From Enterococcus_D sp050529585 (lineage in GTDB: Bacteria > Bacillota > Bacilli > Lactobacillales > Enterococcaceae), in contig NZ_CP172882.1 of assembly GCF_050529585.1 (NCBI RefSeq), positions 2,480,001 through 2,544,000 on the forward strand: a stretch of DNA of 64,000 bases. Reading direction: 5' to 3'. This document shows positions 8,522-17,196 of this stretch, one piece after another. Every line of letters begins with the position of its first letter. Position 1 is the stretch's first letter. Position numbers and translations under genes: made by a program. Below the pieces are notes generated by a model. That model had not been told where the DNA came from and did not search any database. It worked only from the letters and a program-made list of their open reading frames with translations.

Positions 8522-9238
8522 ATGTTATCGATCAAAACGTATCGGAAACGACAGCCGCTGCTGGTTTTATTGGGTATCGCACTATTGTTTGCCGCTTTTG
8601 TACGGGGCATATTTTTCGTACAGTCAGCGTATATGGGGGATTACGAAGAAAGCATCGTTTCCATGTCAATGGATGAACCAGGGACAGTGGATTATGCGGC
8701 TTTTAATGAAGAAGCATCTTTGTATTTGATCGACGAGGGAATCGAAACACCCTTATATTTACAAACAAATGAGCTGTGGGGTGATGAGGCCTATGGCTAT
8801 GACGGTGGCCAAACGATTGCCGAAAATGGCTGCGCGATTGCCTCGATAGCGATGGTGTCGTCGGCAATCACTGGTCATGAAGTGCTGCCAACAGAAGTAC
8901 GAGATTGGGCTGGCAATGGCTATTATGCCGCTGGCCAAGGAACAGATTGGCGTATCTTCCCCGCATTTGCTGAAGCCTATGGTTATCAATATCAAGACCT
9001 TGGCATGGATCTTGATTTAGTGTCCAGTTATTTAGCCGCGGATCAGCCAGTGATCGTTTCTGTCACAGCTGGCGATTTTACTGAAACCGGTCATATCATG
9101 GTATTGGCAGGCATACGAGACGATCACGTCATTGTCTTAGATCCGAATGATTCTCCTGAAAAACACCATTATGATTCTTATTACACACTAGATGAGATTG
9201 CCGATCAAAGTATCCGTTTTTGGGCTTTTTCTGTATAA
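8522..9238 (+). CDS. C39-like peptidase, membrane-anchored
   Basis: Predicted cysteine peptidase of the Peptidase_C39_2 type (238 aa). An N-terminal membrane segment (about 13-34) anchors or exports it. The catalytic Cys is C104 in the AENGCAIASIAM motif, His H191 in the TGHIMVLAGI strand, and the acid D207 in VLDPND. RBS GAGGAGGAG precedes ATG 8522. It stands alone with no bacteriocin or transporter genes, so a role in surface-protein or wall processing is only a guess. Confidence 0.82.
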   Translation: MLSIKTYRKRQPLLVLLGIALLFAAFVRGIFFVQSAYMGDYEESIVSMSMDEPGTVDYAAFNEEASLYLIDEGIETPLYLQTNELWGDEAYGYDGGQTIAENGCAIASIAMVSSAITGHEVLPTEVRDWAGNGYYAAGQGTDWRIFPAFAEAYGYQYQDLGMDLDLVSSYLAADQPVIVSVTAGDFTETGHIMVLAGIRDDHVIVLDPNDSPEKHHYDSYYTLDEIADQSIRFWAFSV

Positions 9239-9329
9239 ACCTAGTGGGCTTATCCCTGCATCTTTGTGCTATTTTCCTTCATTGGCGAATAGCATTTTTT
9301 TATACAAAATATTTTTATTCGCATACTTT

Positions 9330-9358
9330 TTCACAAGAACGCGCTTTCTCGTTATAAT
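9330..9358 (+). promoter_or_regulatory. Promoter of alanine dehydrogenase gene
   Basis: -35 TTCACA (9330-9335) and -10 TATAAT (9353-9358) with a 17-bp spacer, 24 bases ahead of the start codon. Confidence 0.75.
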
Positions 9359-9382
9359 AGTCATAAGAGAGGTGTGAGAATA

Positions 9383-10489
9383 ATGAAAATTGGTATTCCA
9401 AAAGAAATCAAAAACAATGAAAATCGTGTAGCTTTACCACCGTCTGGTGTGTATGAACTGGTACAAGACGGTCATGAAGTATTTGTAGAAACCGGCGCTG
9501 GCCTTGGCTCAACTTTTTCCGATGACGCCTATCAGGTAGTCGGTGCCGCCATCGTTTCAGTCGAAGAAGCGTGGGCAGTCGATATGGTGATGAAAGTCAA
9601 AGAACCATTACCAGCAGAATATCCATACCTTCACGAAGGCTTGATTTTATTCACCTATTTCCACGTCGCAGCCAACAAAGCATTGGCCGAAGCATTATTG
9701 CGTGCCAAAGTGACAGCGATCGGTTATGAAAATGTCCAGTTAGATGATGGTACCTTGCCCCTTCTTTCACCTATGAGCGAAATTGCCGGCCGAATGTCGG
9801 TTCAAATAGGGGCACAGTTCTTAGAAAAAATCTATGGCGGTAAAGGCATTTTACTATCTGGCGTACCCGGTGTGCGGCAAGGGCGCGTCACGATCATTGG
9901 TGGGGGTGTAGCTGGCGAGAATGCGGCTAAAGTCGCAATTGGCCTCGGTGCGCAGGTGACGATTTTGGATGTATCGATCCCCCGATTGCAAGCGTTGGAT
10001 CGTCAATTTGCAGGGCAAGTCCAAACACTTTACTCCAATCGTTTGAATATCGAAACAGCGTTAAAAACAACAGATTTAGCCATTGGTGCTGTACTTCTTC
10101 CTGGACAAAAAGCGCCATGCTTAGTGACTACCGATATGGTCAGAAGTATGCCAGATAAATCTGTGATCGTCGATATCGCTATCGATCAAGGTGGCATCTT
10201 TGAAACAGTGGACAAAGTAACGACCCACGATGATCCAACCTACGAACGAGAAGATGTGATCCATTATGCAGTCGCGAACATGCCAGGTGCCGTTCCACAA
10301 ACAGCTACGATTGCTCTGAGCATTGCCACATTACCATTTGCACGGGAATTGGCACAAAATCCTGAAAAAGCACTACGCAGCAATCATGCCTTAGCCAAAG
10401 GCGTTATCACCTATGATGGGCAATTCACGTTAAAAGAAGCTGCCCATGATTTGACTTTGTCTTATGTTGACTTCACTGAATTAATCTGA
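9383..10489 (+). CDS. ald: Alanine dehydrogenase
   Basis: NAD-dependent oxidative deamination of L-alanine to pyruvate and ammonia (368 aa). Family N-terminus MKIGIPKEIKNNENRVALPP, catalytic K73 (VKEP) and H94 (TYFH), the PGVRQG turn and NAD-binding GGGVAGENAA near 173-182. ATG 9383 is used since AGAGAGGTG is 8 bases upstream and the in-frame GTG at 9374 lies inside that site. Monocistronic, with its own strong promoter and a terminator at 10502-10546. Confidence 0.94.
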   Translation: MKIGIPKEIKNNENRVALPPSGVYELVQDGHEVFVETGAGLGSTFSDDAYQVVGAAIVSVEEAWAVDMVMKVKEPLPAEYPYLHEGLILFTYFHVAANKALAEALLRAKVTAIGYENVQLDDGTLPLLSPMSEIAGRMSVQIGAQFLEKIYGGKGILLSGVPGVRQGRVTIIGGGVAGENAAKVAIGLGAQVTILDVSIPRLQALDRQFAGQVQTLYSNRLNIETALKTTDLAIGAVLLPGQKAPCLVTTDMVRSMPDKSVIVDIAIDQGGIFETVDKVTTHDDPTYEREDVIHYAVANMPGAVPQTATIALSIATLPFARELAQNPEKALRSNHALAKGVITYDGQFTLKEAAHDLTLSYVDFTELI

Positions 10490-10501
10490 TTTTCATACAA
10501 T

Positions 10502-10546
10502 AAAAAGCCAATTTCCCTTACAATGTTCGGGGAAAACGGCTTTTTT
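10502..10546 (+). terminator. Terminator after ald
   Basis: Imperfect stem AAAAAGCC...TTCCC / GGGGAAAA..GGCTTTTTT followed by a T-run. Confidence 0.8.
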
Positions 10547-10639
10547 GCGATGTTTATGAGAATTTGATTTTTGCTATAGCGGACAAAAGCGAATTATGCT
10601 ATATTCATACTTAAAAAAATTGCTGCTAGGAGGAACACC

Positions 10640-11671
10640 GTGCTAACAAAACATCAAATCCAAACTTTCCCTAAAATAGAATTGCATTGTCATCTTGATG
10701 GATCAATTCGTCCCCAAACACTTATCGAAATTGCCAATCAACAAGGCCTCTTTATCAACCAAGACGAAACCATTGTCAGAACACATATGCAAGCACCAGC
10801 TGATTGTCATAACCTCAAGGATTATTTGGACTGTTTTGATTTTGTTTTGCCTTACTTGCAGACAGAAGACGCTTTGACACGAGCAGCTTTTGACGTGATG
10901 GAACAAGCTGCTGAAGATGGGATAGCCTATATCGAGATTCGTTTTGCCCCAAGTCTATCGATGCAAAAAGGCTTGTCTTGCCAACAAACGATTCAAGCAG
11001 TCGCAAAAGGTATCGCTCTGGCAGAAACCAGATACCCGATCATAGGCAACATCTTGATCATCGGTATGCGTCAGGAAGCACTTCATGACATCACGTCGAT
11101 TTTTTCTGAAGCGACTGCTTTATCTGAAGACAAAGTCGTTGGCTTAGATTTAGCTGGTCCTGAAGTTGATGGCTACGTGCCCCACTTAGCAGAAAGCTAT
11201 CGCATATTTATTGACGAACAGCCGATCCAATTAACGTTGCACGCCGGCGAATGCGGTTGTATCCAAAATATCTATCAAGCCATTGAGAGCGGTGCACAGC
11301 GGATCGGCCATGGCATCGCCTTAAAAGGTGATCCAGCAACACAAGCGTTCGTGCGGGAACAAGGTGTACTGATCGAAGGCTGTCCTACAAGCAATGTGCA
11401 TACCCGCGCAATTGATTCTTATGCTGCCTATCCATTACGGGAATGGCTGCAAAATCAAGTACACTTTTGTTTGAATACCGACAATCGGACCGTATCGAAT
11501 ACGACGTTGACCAACGAATATTGGCACATGGTCCAGCATTGTGGGCTAACGGCAGAAGAATTAGCAACCATTATGGAACATGCCCTTCAACATTCGTTTG
11601 CTTCTGAGGAAGATAAGGCGGCGTTGCTGGTGCAAATGTCTGCGGTTTTTCGCACAGAAGCAATGGAATAA
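10640..11671 (+). CDS. add: Adenosine deaminase
   Basis: Zinc-dependent hydrolysis of adenosine to inosine in purine salvage (343 aa). Metal ligands H16 and H18 (IELHCHLDGS), H201 and catalytic E204 (LHAGECG), H224 (RIGHGIAL) and D281 (LNTDNR) are all present. The second residue of the usual Asp-Asp pair is Asn282. GTG start at 10640 with AGGAGG 7 bases upstream. Stands alone between ald and a convergent HAD gene. Confidence 0.92.
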   Translation: MLTKHQIQTFPKIELHCHLDGSIRPQTLIEIANQQGLFINQDETIVRTHMQAPADCHNLKDYLDCFDFVLPYLQTEDALTRAAFDVMEQAAEDGIAYIEIRFAPSLSMQKGLSCQQTIQAVAKGIALAETRYPIIGNILIIGMRQEALHDITSIFSEATALSEDKVVGLDLAGPEVDGYVPHLAESYRIFIDEQPIQLTLHAGECGCIQNIYQAIESGAQRIGHGIALKGDPATQAFVREQGVLIEGCPTSNVHTRAIDSYAAYPLREWLQNQVHFCLNTDNRTVSNTTLTNEYWHMVQHCGLTAEELATIMEHALQHSFASEEDKAALLVQMSAVFRTEAME

Positions 11672-11711
11672 AGCAATCTTCAGTTTCTTGTTCATAAAAT
11701 TGCCGCTGTTT

Positions 11712-12416
11712 TTATCGTTCTAATAACGTCATGATATTCTCAAGTAAATGATCTTGCGGTTCAACGATCATATCTGGTATGAGGTGATTATCGGGTAACA
11801 AACTTTGACGGCGATTGAGCCACATCGTTTTCCACCCCACACCTTTGGCCCCGACGATATCATTTTGATAAGAATCACCGATATACAGTATTTCATTCGG
11901 CGCAGATTGCGTATTGCTAGCAGCCAATGAAAATATCCGCGGATCTGGTTTAGCGATCCCGACCTCTGATGATATAAAAATATGGTTAGCAGGGATCCAT
12001 TGTTGCGTACCTAATTGCTTGAGTTTCATCCGTTGATGGGCACTAGGTCCATTTGTAATGATACCTAGTATCATATTTTGTTGATAACAATAGTCTAACG
12101 TTGCTTTGATCTCATCAAGCAACGAAATTTTTTGTTGATAAGCATAATAGCTTTTTTGAAAAGCGGCTGCTTCTGCTTGTGTGATTTGATAACCAAAATC
12201 AGCCATTGCATGCTGAATACGATAATGATGCATATCAGAAACTGTAAGAATGCCCGCTTCAGTATCATGAAATACAGTATCACTGTGAAAACGACTCCGC
12301 TGGTAAAGTGCAGGGATCGGGATATCGTATAAGGCGAAGTGATCGCGATAGGCGTGCTCAAATGGTATCAGTTGGTCATAGAGTGTATCATCAAGATCGA
12401 AAAAAATAGCTTTCAT
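11712..12416 (-). CDS. HAD family hydrolase (pyrimidine 5'-nucleotidase-like)
   Basis: Haloacid-dehalogenase-type phosphatase (234 aa). Motif I FFDLDDTLYD at the N-terminus, motif II ITNGPS, motif III Lys (KPDPRIF) and motif IV YIGDSYQNDI are all present, with a helical C1 cap. Start ATG 12416 has AAGGAG upstream; a longer reading to 12464 lacks any ribosome site. Resembles YjjG-type nucleotidases, but the substrate is not readable. Confidence 0.85.
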   Translation of the reverse strand: MKAIFFDLDDTLYDQLIPFEHAYRDHFALYDIPIPALYQRSRFHSDTVFHDTEAGILTVSDMHHYRIQHAMADFGYQITQAEAAAFQKSYYAYQQKISLLDEIKATLDYCYQQNMILGIITNGPSAHQRMKLKQLGTQQWIPANHIFISSEVGIAKPDPRIFSLAASNTQSAPNEILYIGDSYQNDIVGAKGVGWKTMWLNRRQSLLPDNHLIPDMIVEPQDHLLENIMTLLER

Positions 12417-12780
12417 GGGGTTCTCCTTAGGTGAACTTTTATATGTAATGCATCGTTTATCCATAGATTAAACTTAAAAAAGTGACAAGTAAACTTTATC
12501 TTTCAGACTGATAAATTTTTTTAGCTGTTGCTATATCAAAGACGCATTGTTTGTTATTCTATCATCACGCATTATATATTGTAATATATTTGAAAAAAAA
12601 ATTATAAGAATCACGTTTTACAAAGCCATTGCGCTTCCTGTAAAGTTGAAAGTAAAATCAAAGATACATATCAATTGAAAACAGAGTGAACCATTCATCA
12701 ATAATCGCTGATAGAAATTTTTTGTAAATAAAAACTTCTTTGGAAAATCCTAAATTGCGGCCCCTCCTTTTCTGCACAAA
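12417..12780. other. AT-rich intergenic stretch without a gene
   Basis: No supported coding sequence seen. Marks the left edge of the variable patch with the toxin-antitoxin and IS remnants. Confidence 0.5.
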
Positions 12781-12828
12781 AAACTTATTTACGCGCACAC
12801 CCATGAACGTGTGCGCACAAATAAGTTT
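12781..12828 (-). terminator. 20-bp inverted repeat, probable terminator
   Basis: Arms 12781-12800 and 12809-12828 pair at 18 of 20 positions (AAACTTATTT..GCGCACAC and complement). On the minus strand the stem is followed by a T-run, so it could end the toxin-antitoxin transcript that comes from the right. An IS or MITE end is the alternative. Confidence 0.5.
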
Positions 12829-12915
12829 AGCTCATTAAATAATGACCATCCTATTTAAAGAAAGTTTATTTTCTTTATCTTAATATGGAAAGAAAGTAAT
12901 ATGGTCCTTTTCTTT

Positions 12916-13085
12916 TTATGTCCCCTCTTCATCTGCTTCGACTAACATTTTCAATTTTAAAATAAATTCGTCAAAATTCTCTGTATCTGCCAATTGAAAC
13001 TACAGCCTTACATCGAATAGTGTTTTCTAAATTCTCTTTATCAAAAATTTATAATAATCAAAAATGTTAAGTTTCTGATCCCTTT
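12916..13085 (-). pseudogene. Decayed gene fragment of unknown family
   Basis: Three short minus-strand segments in different frames join into one plausible protein tail. First LNIFDYYKF, then DKENLENTIRCKAV, then FQLADTENFDEF with ILKLKMLVEADEEGT and a stop at 12916. At least two frameshifts separate them and no start is visible. The composition (acidic, helical) looks like real protein, unlike chance frames. I do not recognise the family. Confidence 0.4.
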
Positions 13086-13101
13086 ATTCAATAATGATCG
13101 C

Positions 13102-13398
13102 CTACCTGCCTAATCTTTTTTCAGCTTCCCTGTAGACTTCTTTTTCGGTCCTTTTGCCAATCACCACAATTTCAATTATTTCAATACCTAATTCAGACTG
13201 TTTGAATATCACTCGTAAACCTAATTTTTTGTGTTTCATTTTTTTACAATCTGCTAGTTTTCCTTTAAGTGGTTGTCCCGTGTCTAATCCAAATTCCTCA
13301 ATTTTTTTTAAAGACTTCCTTACTTGCAACTTTTGACTATTGTCTAGTTTGTCATAATCTTTTTTTGAAGCATGAGTATATTTTATTATATAACTCAT
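13102..13398 (-). CDS. RelE/ParE family toxin
   Basis: Small basic protein (98 aa) of the RelE/ParE fold, usually a ribosome-dependent mRNA endoribonuclease. Typical features: N-terminal YIIKYTHASKKDYDKL, the central LKGKLADCKKMKHKKLGLRVIF strand pair, and a VVIGKR end strand. ATG 13398 overlaps the antitoxin TGA as ATGA, so it is translationally coupled; an in-frame GTG two codons earlier has no advantage. Confidence 0.85.
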   Translation of the reverse strand: MSYIIKYTHASKKDYDKLDNSQKLQVRKSLKKIEEFGLDTGQPLKGKLADCKKMKHKKLGLRVIFKQSELGIEIIEIVVIGKRTEKEVYREAEKRLGR

Positions 13399-13634
13399 TC
13401 CCACTCATCCTCAACACCATCTAAGTCTTCTCTCCAATTTTTTCCCATAACTTCTTCGGCAGAGTAGTATTTTGGCGCAGATATTTCAAAAGGAATTTTT
13501 TGTTTGCTAACAATTTGTTTGAAGTAGATATTAATGGCGGTTGTAAAATCAAGTCCTAATGCTTCTAATGTTTCTGCTGTATTTTTCTTCAATTCAGAAT
13601 CCAAATTAACATTCAATCTTTCTTTTGTTGACAT
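13395..13634 (-). CDS. RelB/DinJ family antitoxin
   Basis: Antitoxin (79 aa) with an N-terminal ribbon-helix-helix (KERLNVNLDSELKKNTAETLE) and the DinJ-type segment GLDFTTAINIYFKQIV, followed by an acidic tail that would wrap the toxin. ATG 13634 has AGGAGGG upstream. First gene of the operon; a palindromic operator overlaps its promoter, consistent with autoregulation by the complex. Confidence 0.87.
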   Translation of the reverse strand: MSTKERLNVNLDSELKKNTAETLEALGLDFTTAINIYFKQIVSKQKIPFEISAPKYYSAEEVMGKNWREDLDGVEDEWE

Positions 13635-13649
13635 GTAAACCCTCCTATC

Positions 13650-13687
13650 TATACACCTATTATACACCTTAAAGGTGTATAATTCAA
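13650..13687 (-). promoter_or_regulatory. Promoter and palindromic operator of the toxin-antitoxin operon
   Basis: -35 TTGAAT (13682-13687) and -10 TATAAT (13659-13664) on the minus strand, 17-bp spacer. A 23-bp palindrome TTATACACCTT-A-AAGGTGTATAA (13660-13682) fills the spacer, and a third TATACACCT copy follows at 13650-13658. This fits ribbon-helix-helix binding to repeated half-sites. Confidence 0.75.
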
Positions 13688-14038
13688 GAATTTATAAAAA
13701 ATCATAGCTTTCTATATTAAATTAATTTATATTTTAGCGTATCTTCTAATAAGAAAGGAATAACCAAAATATGATTTTCAAAACTAATGAAGGCTACGTC
13801 TGTTGGAAAAGAAGTGGGCGCGACGTAAGTTAGATAATCACGTCCTTGAATAAAACAAAATGCATTCGAAAATAATTTATTTTTGAGTATATTTTGGTAT
13901 TTTAATTGCTCGTTTTGCCAACTTAATTATATTGATTACCGTTTATCATTTTATTTGCATTTAAACTATATACGGATTAAATTGTTATCAGAGTAAAACT
14001 ATATTTGCTTTCTATAAAGGCCTAAAGGAGTTACTAAA
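13683..14038. other. Intergenic, AT-rich, with at most a 20-codon frame
   Basis: Holds the right part of the toxin-antitoxin promoter and the leader of hicB. An ATG at 13771 opens only 20 codons (MIFKTNEGYVCWK...), with an AGAAAGGA about 12 bases upstream. It is not recognisable and may be a gene remnant. No HicA-type toxin is found here. Confidence 0.4.
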
Positions 14039-14314
14039 ATGAAAAACAAGACTATTACATACCCTGCAATTTTCAAAAAAGAATCCCCTGAAGGTTATTA
14101 TATTGAGTTTCCTGACATAAAAGAGGCGTACTCAGGTTCTACATCTGACGACATGAAATTTGCTATGGAGATGGCCCAGAAAGCGTTGAAAATGGTTGCT
14201 AAGGTCTATATGGAAAACGACATGCGTCTTCCGAAACCAACCTCTTTGAACGAAATAAGGGTCAATCAGGGCTCAATTGTAAAGCAAATTTGTATAACCA
14301 TAGAAGAAGGCTAG
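14039..14314 (+). CDS. HicB-like antitoxin, orphan
   Basis: Small HicB-fold protein (91 aa): N-terminal TYPAIFKKESPEGYYIEFPDIKEAYSGS strand-helix of the partial RNase H fold and the helix AMEMAQKALKM, then PKPTSLNEI. HicB proteins normally neutralise HicA mRNA interferases. No hicA is visible within 350 bp on either side, so it is either an orphan antitoxin or has another partner. RBS AAAGGAG precedes the ATG. Confidence 0.7.
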   Translation: MKNKTITYPAIFKKESPEGYYIEFPDIKEAYSGSTSDDMKFAMEMAQKALKMVAKVYMENDMRLPKPTSLNEIRVNQGSIVKQICITIEEG

Positions 14315-14392
14315 CCAACAGCAATTAGTCGAATAAATTAAAAAGGCGCCACAAAAAAGATGTGACGGTCGAAGTTGTTATATCCAAACTAT

Positions 14393-14864
14393 CTAACATC
14401 CTACTAACCTAATTAACAGAAAAATAAACATATCAGATAAAAGATGTATTTTAAAAGATAGAATTTTTGTGCCCTCGATAAACAATGCATCATCAATGAG
14501 ATTACGCATACGAATGTATTTTGTCAGGTGTACCAATCCTTCATTCGTCCATTCCTGTAACATCATTTGAGACGCAGAAACGAGCAATGGTTCGATAAGA
14601 CGACGCACGTTCTTGAGTCAGCCAGTACGCATACAGATTTTCTTTGGCCAAGCGCTCAATCCTGTGACTACTGAAGGTTTCTCTTGTATAGGCAAATAGA
14701 ACCAACTTCATCATGGCAACTAGATTATATTCTCTCGGGAGGCCCAATAGATAAGGCTCATTGATTTGAAAAGATTCGACTAATTCATTGATAAGAACAA
14801 CGATGTGATTTTCTATTGGAGAAAATAAAGTTAAAAGAGCCATAAATGAACGATTTTTCGTCAT
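14393..14864 (-). pseudogene. Truncated, frameshifted IS1182-family transposase
   Basis: N-terminal transposase sequence MTKNRSFMALLTLFSP with YLLGLPREYNLVAMMKLVLF and ERLAKENLYAYWLTQERAS is intact from 14864. It then shifts frame near 14600 and continues as LIDDALFIEGTKIL before deletion. The catalytic DDE core is missing, so the element is dead. The upstream end (to 14901) keeps the IS terminus with a hairpin around the start codon. Confidence 0.8.
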
Positions 14865-14901
14865 TTATGGCTCTTTCTTAAGGTCTTATGTCACAGTCCC
14901 T
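14835..14901 (-). mobile_element. Terminal end of the broken IS1182-like element
   Basis: Stem-loop AAAAGAGCCATAAATGA / TCATTTATGGCTCTTT around the transposase start, followed by the outer end ACAGTCCCT at 14901. Very similar to 1411-1484. Confidence 0.6.
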
Positions 14902-14930
14902 TTTTCGATATTTATATTCAATAAAAAATT

Positions 14931-15989
14931 TTAGTCGAAATTAACCGTATATCCAATAATCTCACCATTAGCATTTAATGCTGGATATACTACAAAATGA
15001 GTGAATTCAACAAATTTCCCTTCTGCCCATAAAGCATACGCTACTGCATTAGCTTCAGAAACTGTTGATTTAAAGATACCACTGTTGCCTAAATTCACAG
15101 GCGTAATAGCTCCTGTTTCTTCCCCGCCTGAACCATTGTCTTCTCCTGATCCATTGTCACCGCCGCTGGATTCATTATCGCCGTCTTCGGGAGGAGTGAT
15201 TTGGTCAGGGTTAGCAACCCCAAATACGATATAAATATAATCGCCATCTGGATGAACTTCGTATCCCTTAACTACGTCCGGATAATTAACCTTCATCCAC
15301 GCTGATGATTCTGTCGTATTCAAGAACGGTCCCACTCGAAGCCGAGTAAAAATAGCATTTTCTTCTACTACTGTTTCTGTAATTTCACGTTCTTTTTTTT
15401 GTTCATTATCACCTTCCGCCGGGGGAGTAGTTACTTCATTCCCATTGCCGCCGTCATTATCAATATCTGTAGGTGGCGTAGGTGTAGTTGTGTCATCTGA
15501 ATCCTCATCATTATCTTCTGAAGGTGTCGATGAATTGTCTTTATCTCCAGATACGTTCCTATCATCAGAGTTATTCATTTCTCCGCCAACTGGTTTTTCA
15601 GGATTAATTTTATCCTCATCACGAATAATTGCTTGACTGATTGTATTCCCATTCGAATCTTCCAAAGTAACAACATTCCCGCTAAAAACTAACTTGTTCC
15701 CAGCAAAAATCAAATCAATATTACTAATATTATTCCATTGCGCTAATCTTTCAATTGTAATATTAGTAGCTTCGCTGATTACACTTAACGTGTCTCCCCA
15801 CTTTATAGTATATTCGTTTCCAGAAATATCTTGTTTCACTTGTTCAACTGTACGGGCAACCCAAACCGTAGCACTAATCGGCTCAGCCACTTCACTTGCA
15901 TTTACTGAGCTGCTGCCGTAAGCACCTACAAGAAAAAGGCTTGCTACCATAACAAACTGCTTTGTTACATTACTTTTAATCGATTTCAT
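14931..15989 (-). CDS. Secreted LysM-domain protein with two C-terminal repeats
   Basis: Exported wall-associated protein (352 aa). Signal peptide to about Ala31, then one LysM domain (about 59-103, EYTIKWGDTLSVI...) for peptidoglycan binding. A low-complexity Asp/Pro/Thr/Gly linker (about 130-200) and two related ~52-residue domains (about 205-257 and 298-352) follow, joined by a second Gly/Asp/Glu linker. Both domains have an IF start and a G-Y-x-V type end. No catalytic domain is seen. RBS AAGGGATTAGGAAA precedes ATG 15989. It sits among IS debris, so lateral gain is likely. Confidence 0.8.
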   Translation of the reverse strand: MKSIKSNVTKQFVMVASLFLVGAYGSSSVNASEVAEPISATVWVARTVEQVKQDISGNEYTIKWGDTLSVISEATNITIERLAQWNNISNIDLIFAGNKLVFSGNVVTLEDSNGNTISQAIIRDEDKINPEKPVGGEMNNSDDRNVSGDKDNSSTPSEDNDEDSDDTTTPTPPTDIDNDGGNGNEVTTPPAEGDNEQKKEREITETVVEENAIFTRLRVGPFLNTTESSAWMKVNYPDVVKGYEVHPDGDYIYIVFGVANPDQITPPEDGDNESSGGDNGSGEDNGSGGEETGAITPVNLGNSGIFKSTVSEANAVAYALWAEGKFVEFTHFVVYPALNANGEIIGYTVNFD

Positions 15990-16640
15990 TTTCCTAATCC
16001 CTTCTTTCTATTAGATAAGTTCTTATAACAAAGACGTTGATCATATCTTTCCGCTAGAACTAAATGAAATAAAAAAAGACTCCTTTACTATCCTAAACTT
16101 GGCTTTTTCTTCCGAAGATTTACTAATAGGCTCAAAGTTCGGACTGACCACAGATAATTCAGAAAATTTCCATTATTCTCTCGACAAAACATGGTAAATA
16201 AGGCCTCATTTTAATCATCTTTCAAGCTTTATTTATCTATTTTTGAATAAACGTCTTTGTTTAAGACTAACAAAAAAACTGCAACTTATCCATAAATTTA
16301 TTCAAAATATTAAATTATTTTGATTGATAATAAAAAATAAAGCATAATTATACTATTCCAAACTAAATAGCTAATTTGGGGAACCAAAATAGTTCCTTAA
16401 ATATATCTCAAAAAAATCAAGGTAAGTAATAAATTAGACTAAAAAATGGATACCAAAATTATTAATTACCGTTAGCATGTCTAAAACCAAATCCTCCGCT
16501 TCAATTTTCGTTTTCGCTAAGTCAAAAATACTCATTTTTTTTGGAAAAAGGGATTAACCCAATAAACTGAGACAAAATAAAAAAGTACCTCTTGTTGAAT
16601 TCAAGTTACAATGAATTTAACTAAGAAATGCTTTTTCAGT
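15990..16640. other. AT-rich intergenic stretch
   Basis: About 650 bases with no gene I can support. Likely holds the promoter of the LysM gene and decayed sequence before the IS3 remnant. Confidence 0.4.
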
Positions 16641-16650
16641 GGGAAATCAA

Positions 16651-16980
16651 GTGACTTATCCGATCCACATCAAAGAAATGGCTATACAGATGAAATAAGA
16701 GAAAGTTCCTGTAAAAACGATAATGGAATAATTGGGTATGAAGAACAAAACACGAATCGAAACATGGTAGCACTGATATCGTAATGATGAAAATCACCGA
16801 CTGGTTCAACCGGTCTGGAAACAGTATTTTATGGAAAAGGTCCAGAAAATCAATCACACGAACAACACTTTATAAATGAAAACAAACTTTTTAAAACAAC
16901 ATATTGTGGTGTTAAAAAAGTACAACGAATTGGAAAGGATGTGGCACCAGAAATATTTGTAAAATTGGTCAAAGGAATGA
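16651..16980 (+). pseudogene. Decayed IS3-family OrfA (helix-turn-helix)
   Basis: Plus-strand sequence reads through several stops as an OrfA. Visible pieces are VTYPIHIKEMAIQMK, EKVPVKTIME, LGMKNKTRIETW, then NHRLVQPV, and after a frameshift the coiled-coil end VVLKKYNELERMWHQKYL. Stops and frameshifts make it non-functional. No OrfB or clear terminal repeats remain. Confidence 0.7.
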
Positions 16981-17196
16981 AATAAAACTCGAAATCACCA
17001 AAAACTAGACTACCAATCACCGATAGAAAATCGGAAATCAGCAGCCTAAGAAAATGCTTTTTTATTACTGTTTCACAATTTTAGGTTAGTTCCGCGCCCT
17101 AGCTGCTTTTTGATTCAAATAGCTTAAACTCTACTAGACACCAGATTCCTCTCTATAAATCTTCCAGCAGTGAATTTTCTTCTTTGCATCTGGTAA

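Noticed and set aside
13771..13833. 20-codon frame before hicB as a possible HicA toxin
   Set aside because: Too short and without HicA features (no GSHH motif); only a possible remnant.
16636..16857. 73-codon minus-strand frame in the IS3 remnant
   Set aside because: The plus strand clearly carries a decayed OrfA here, so this is a shadow.
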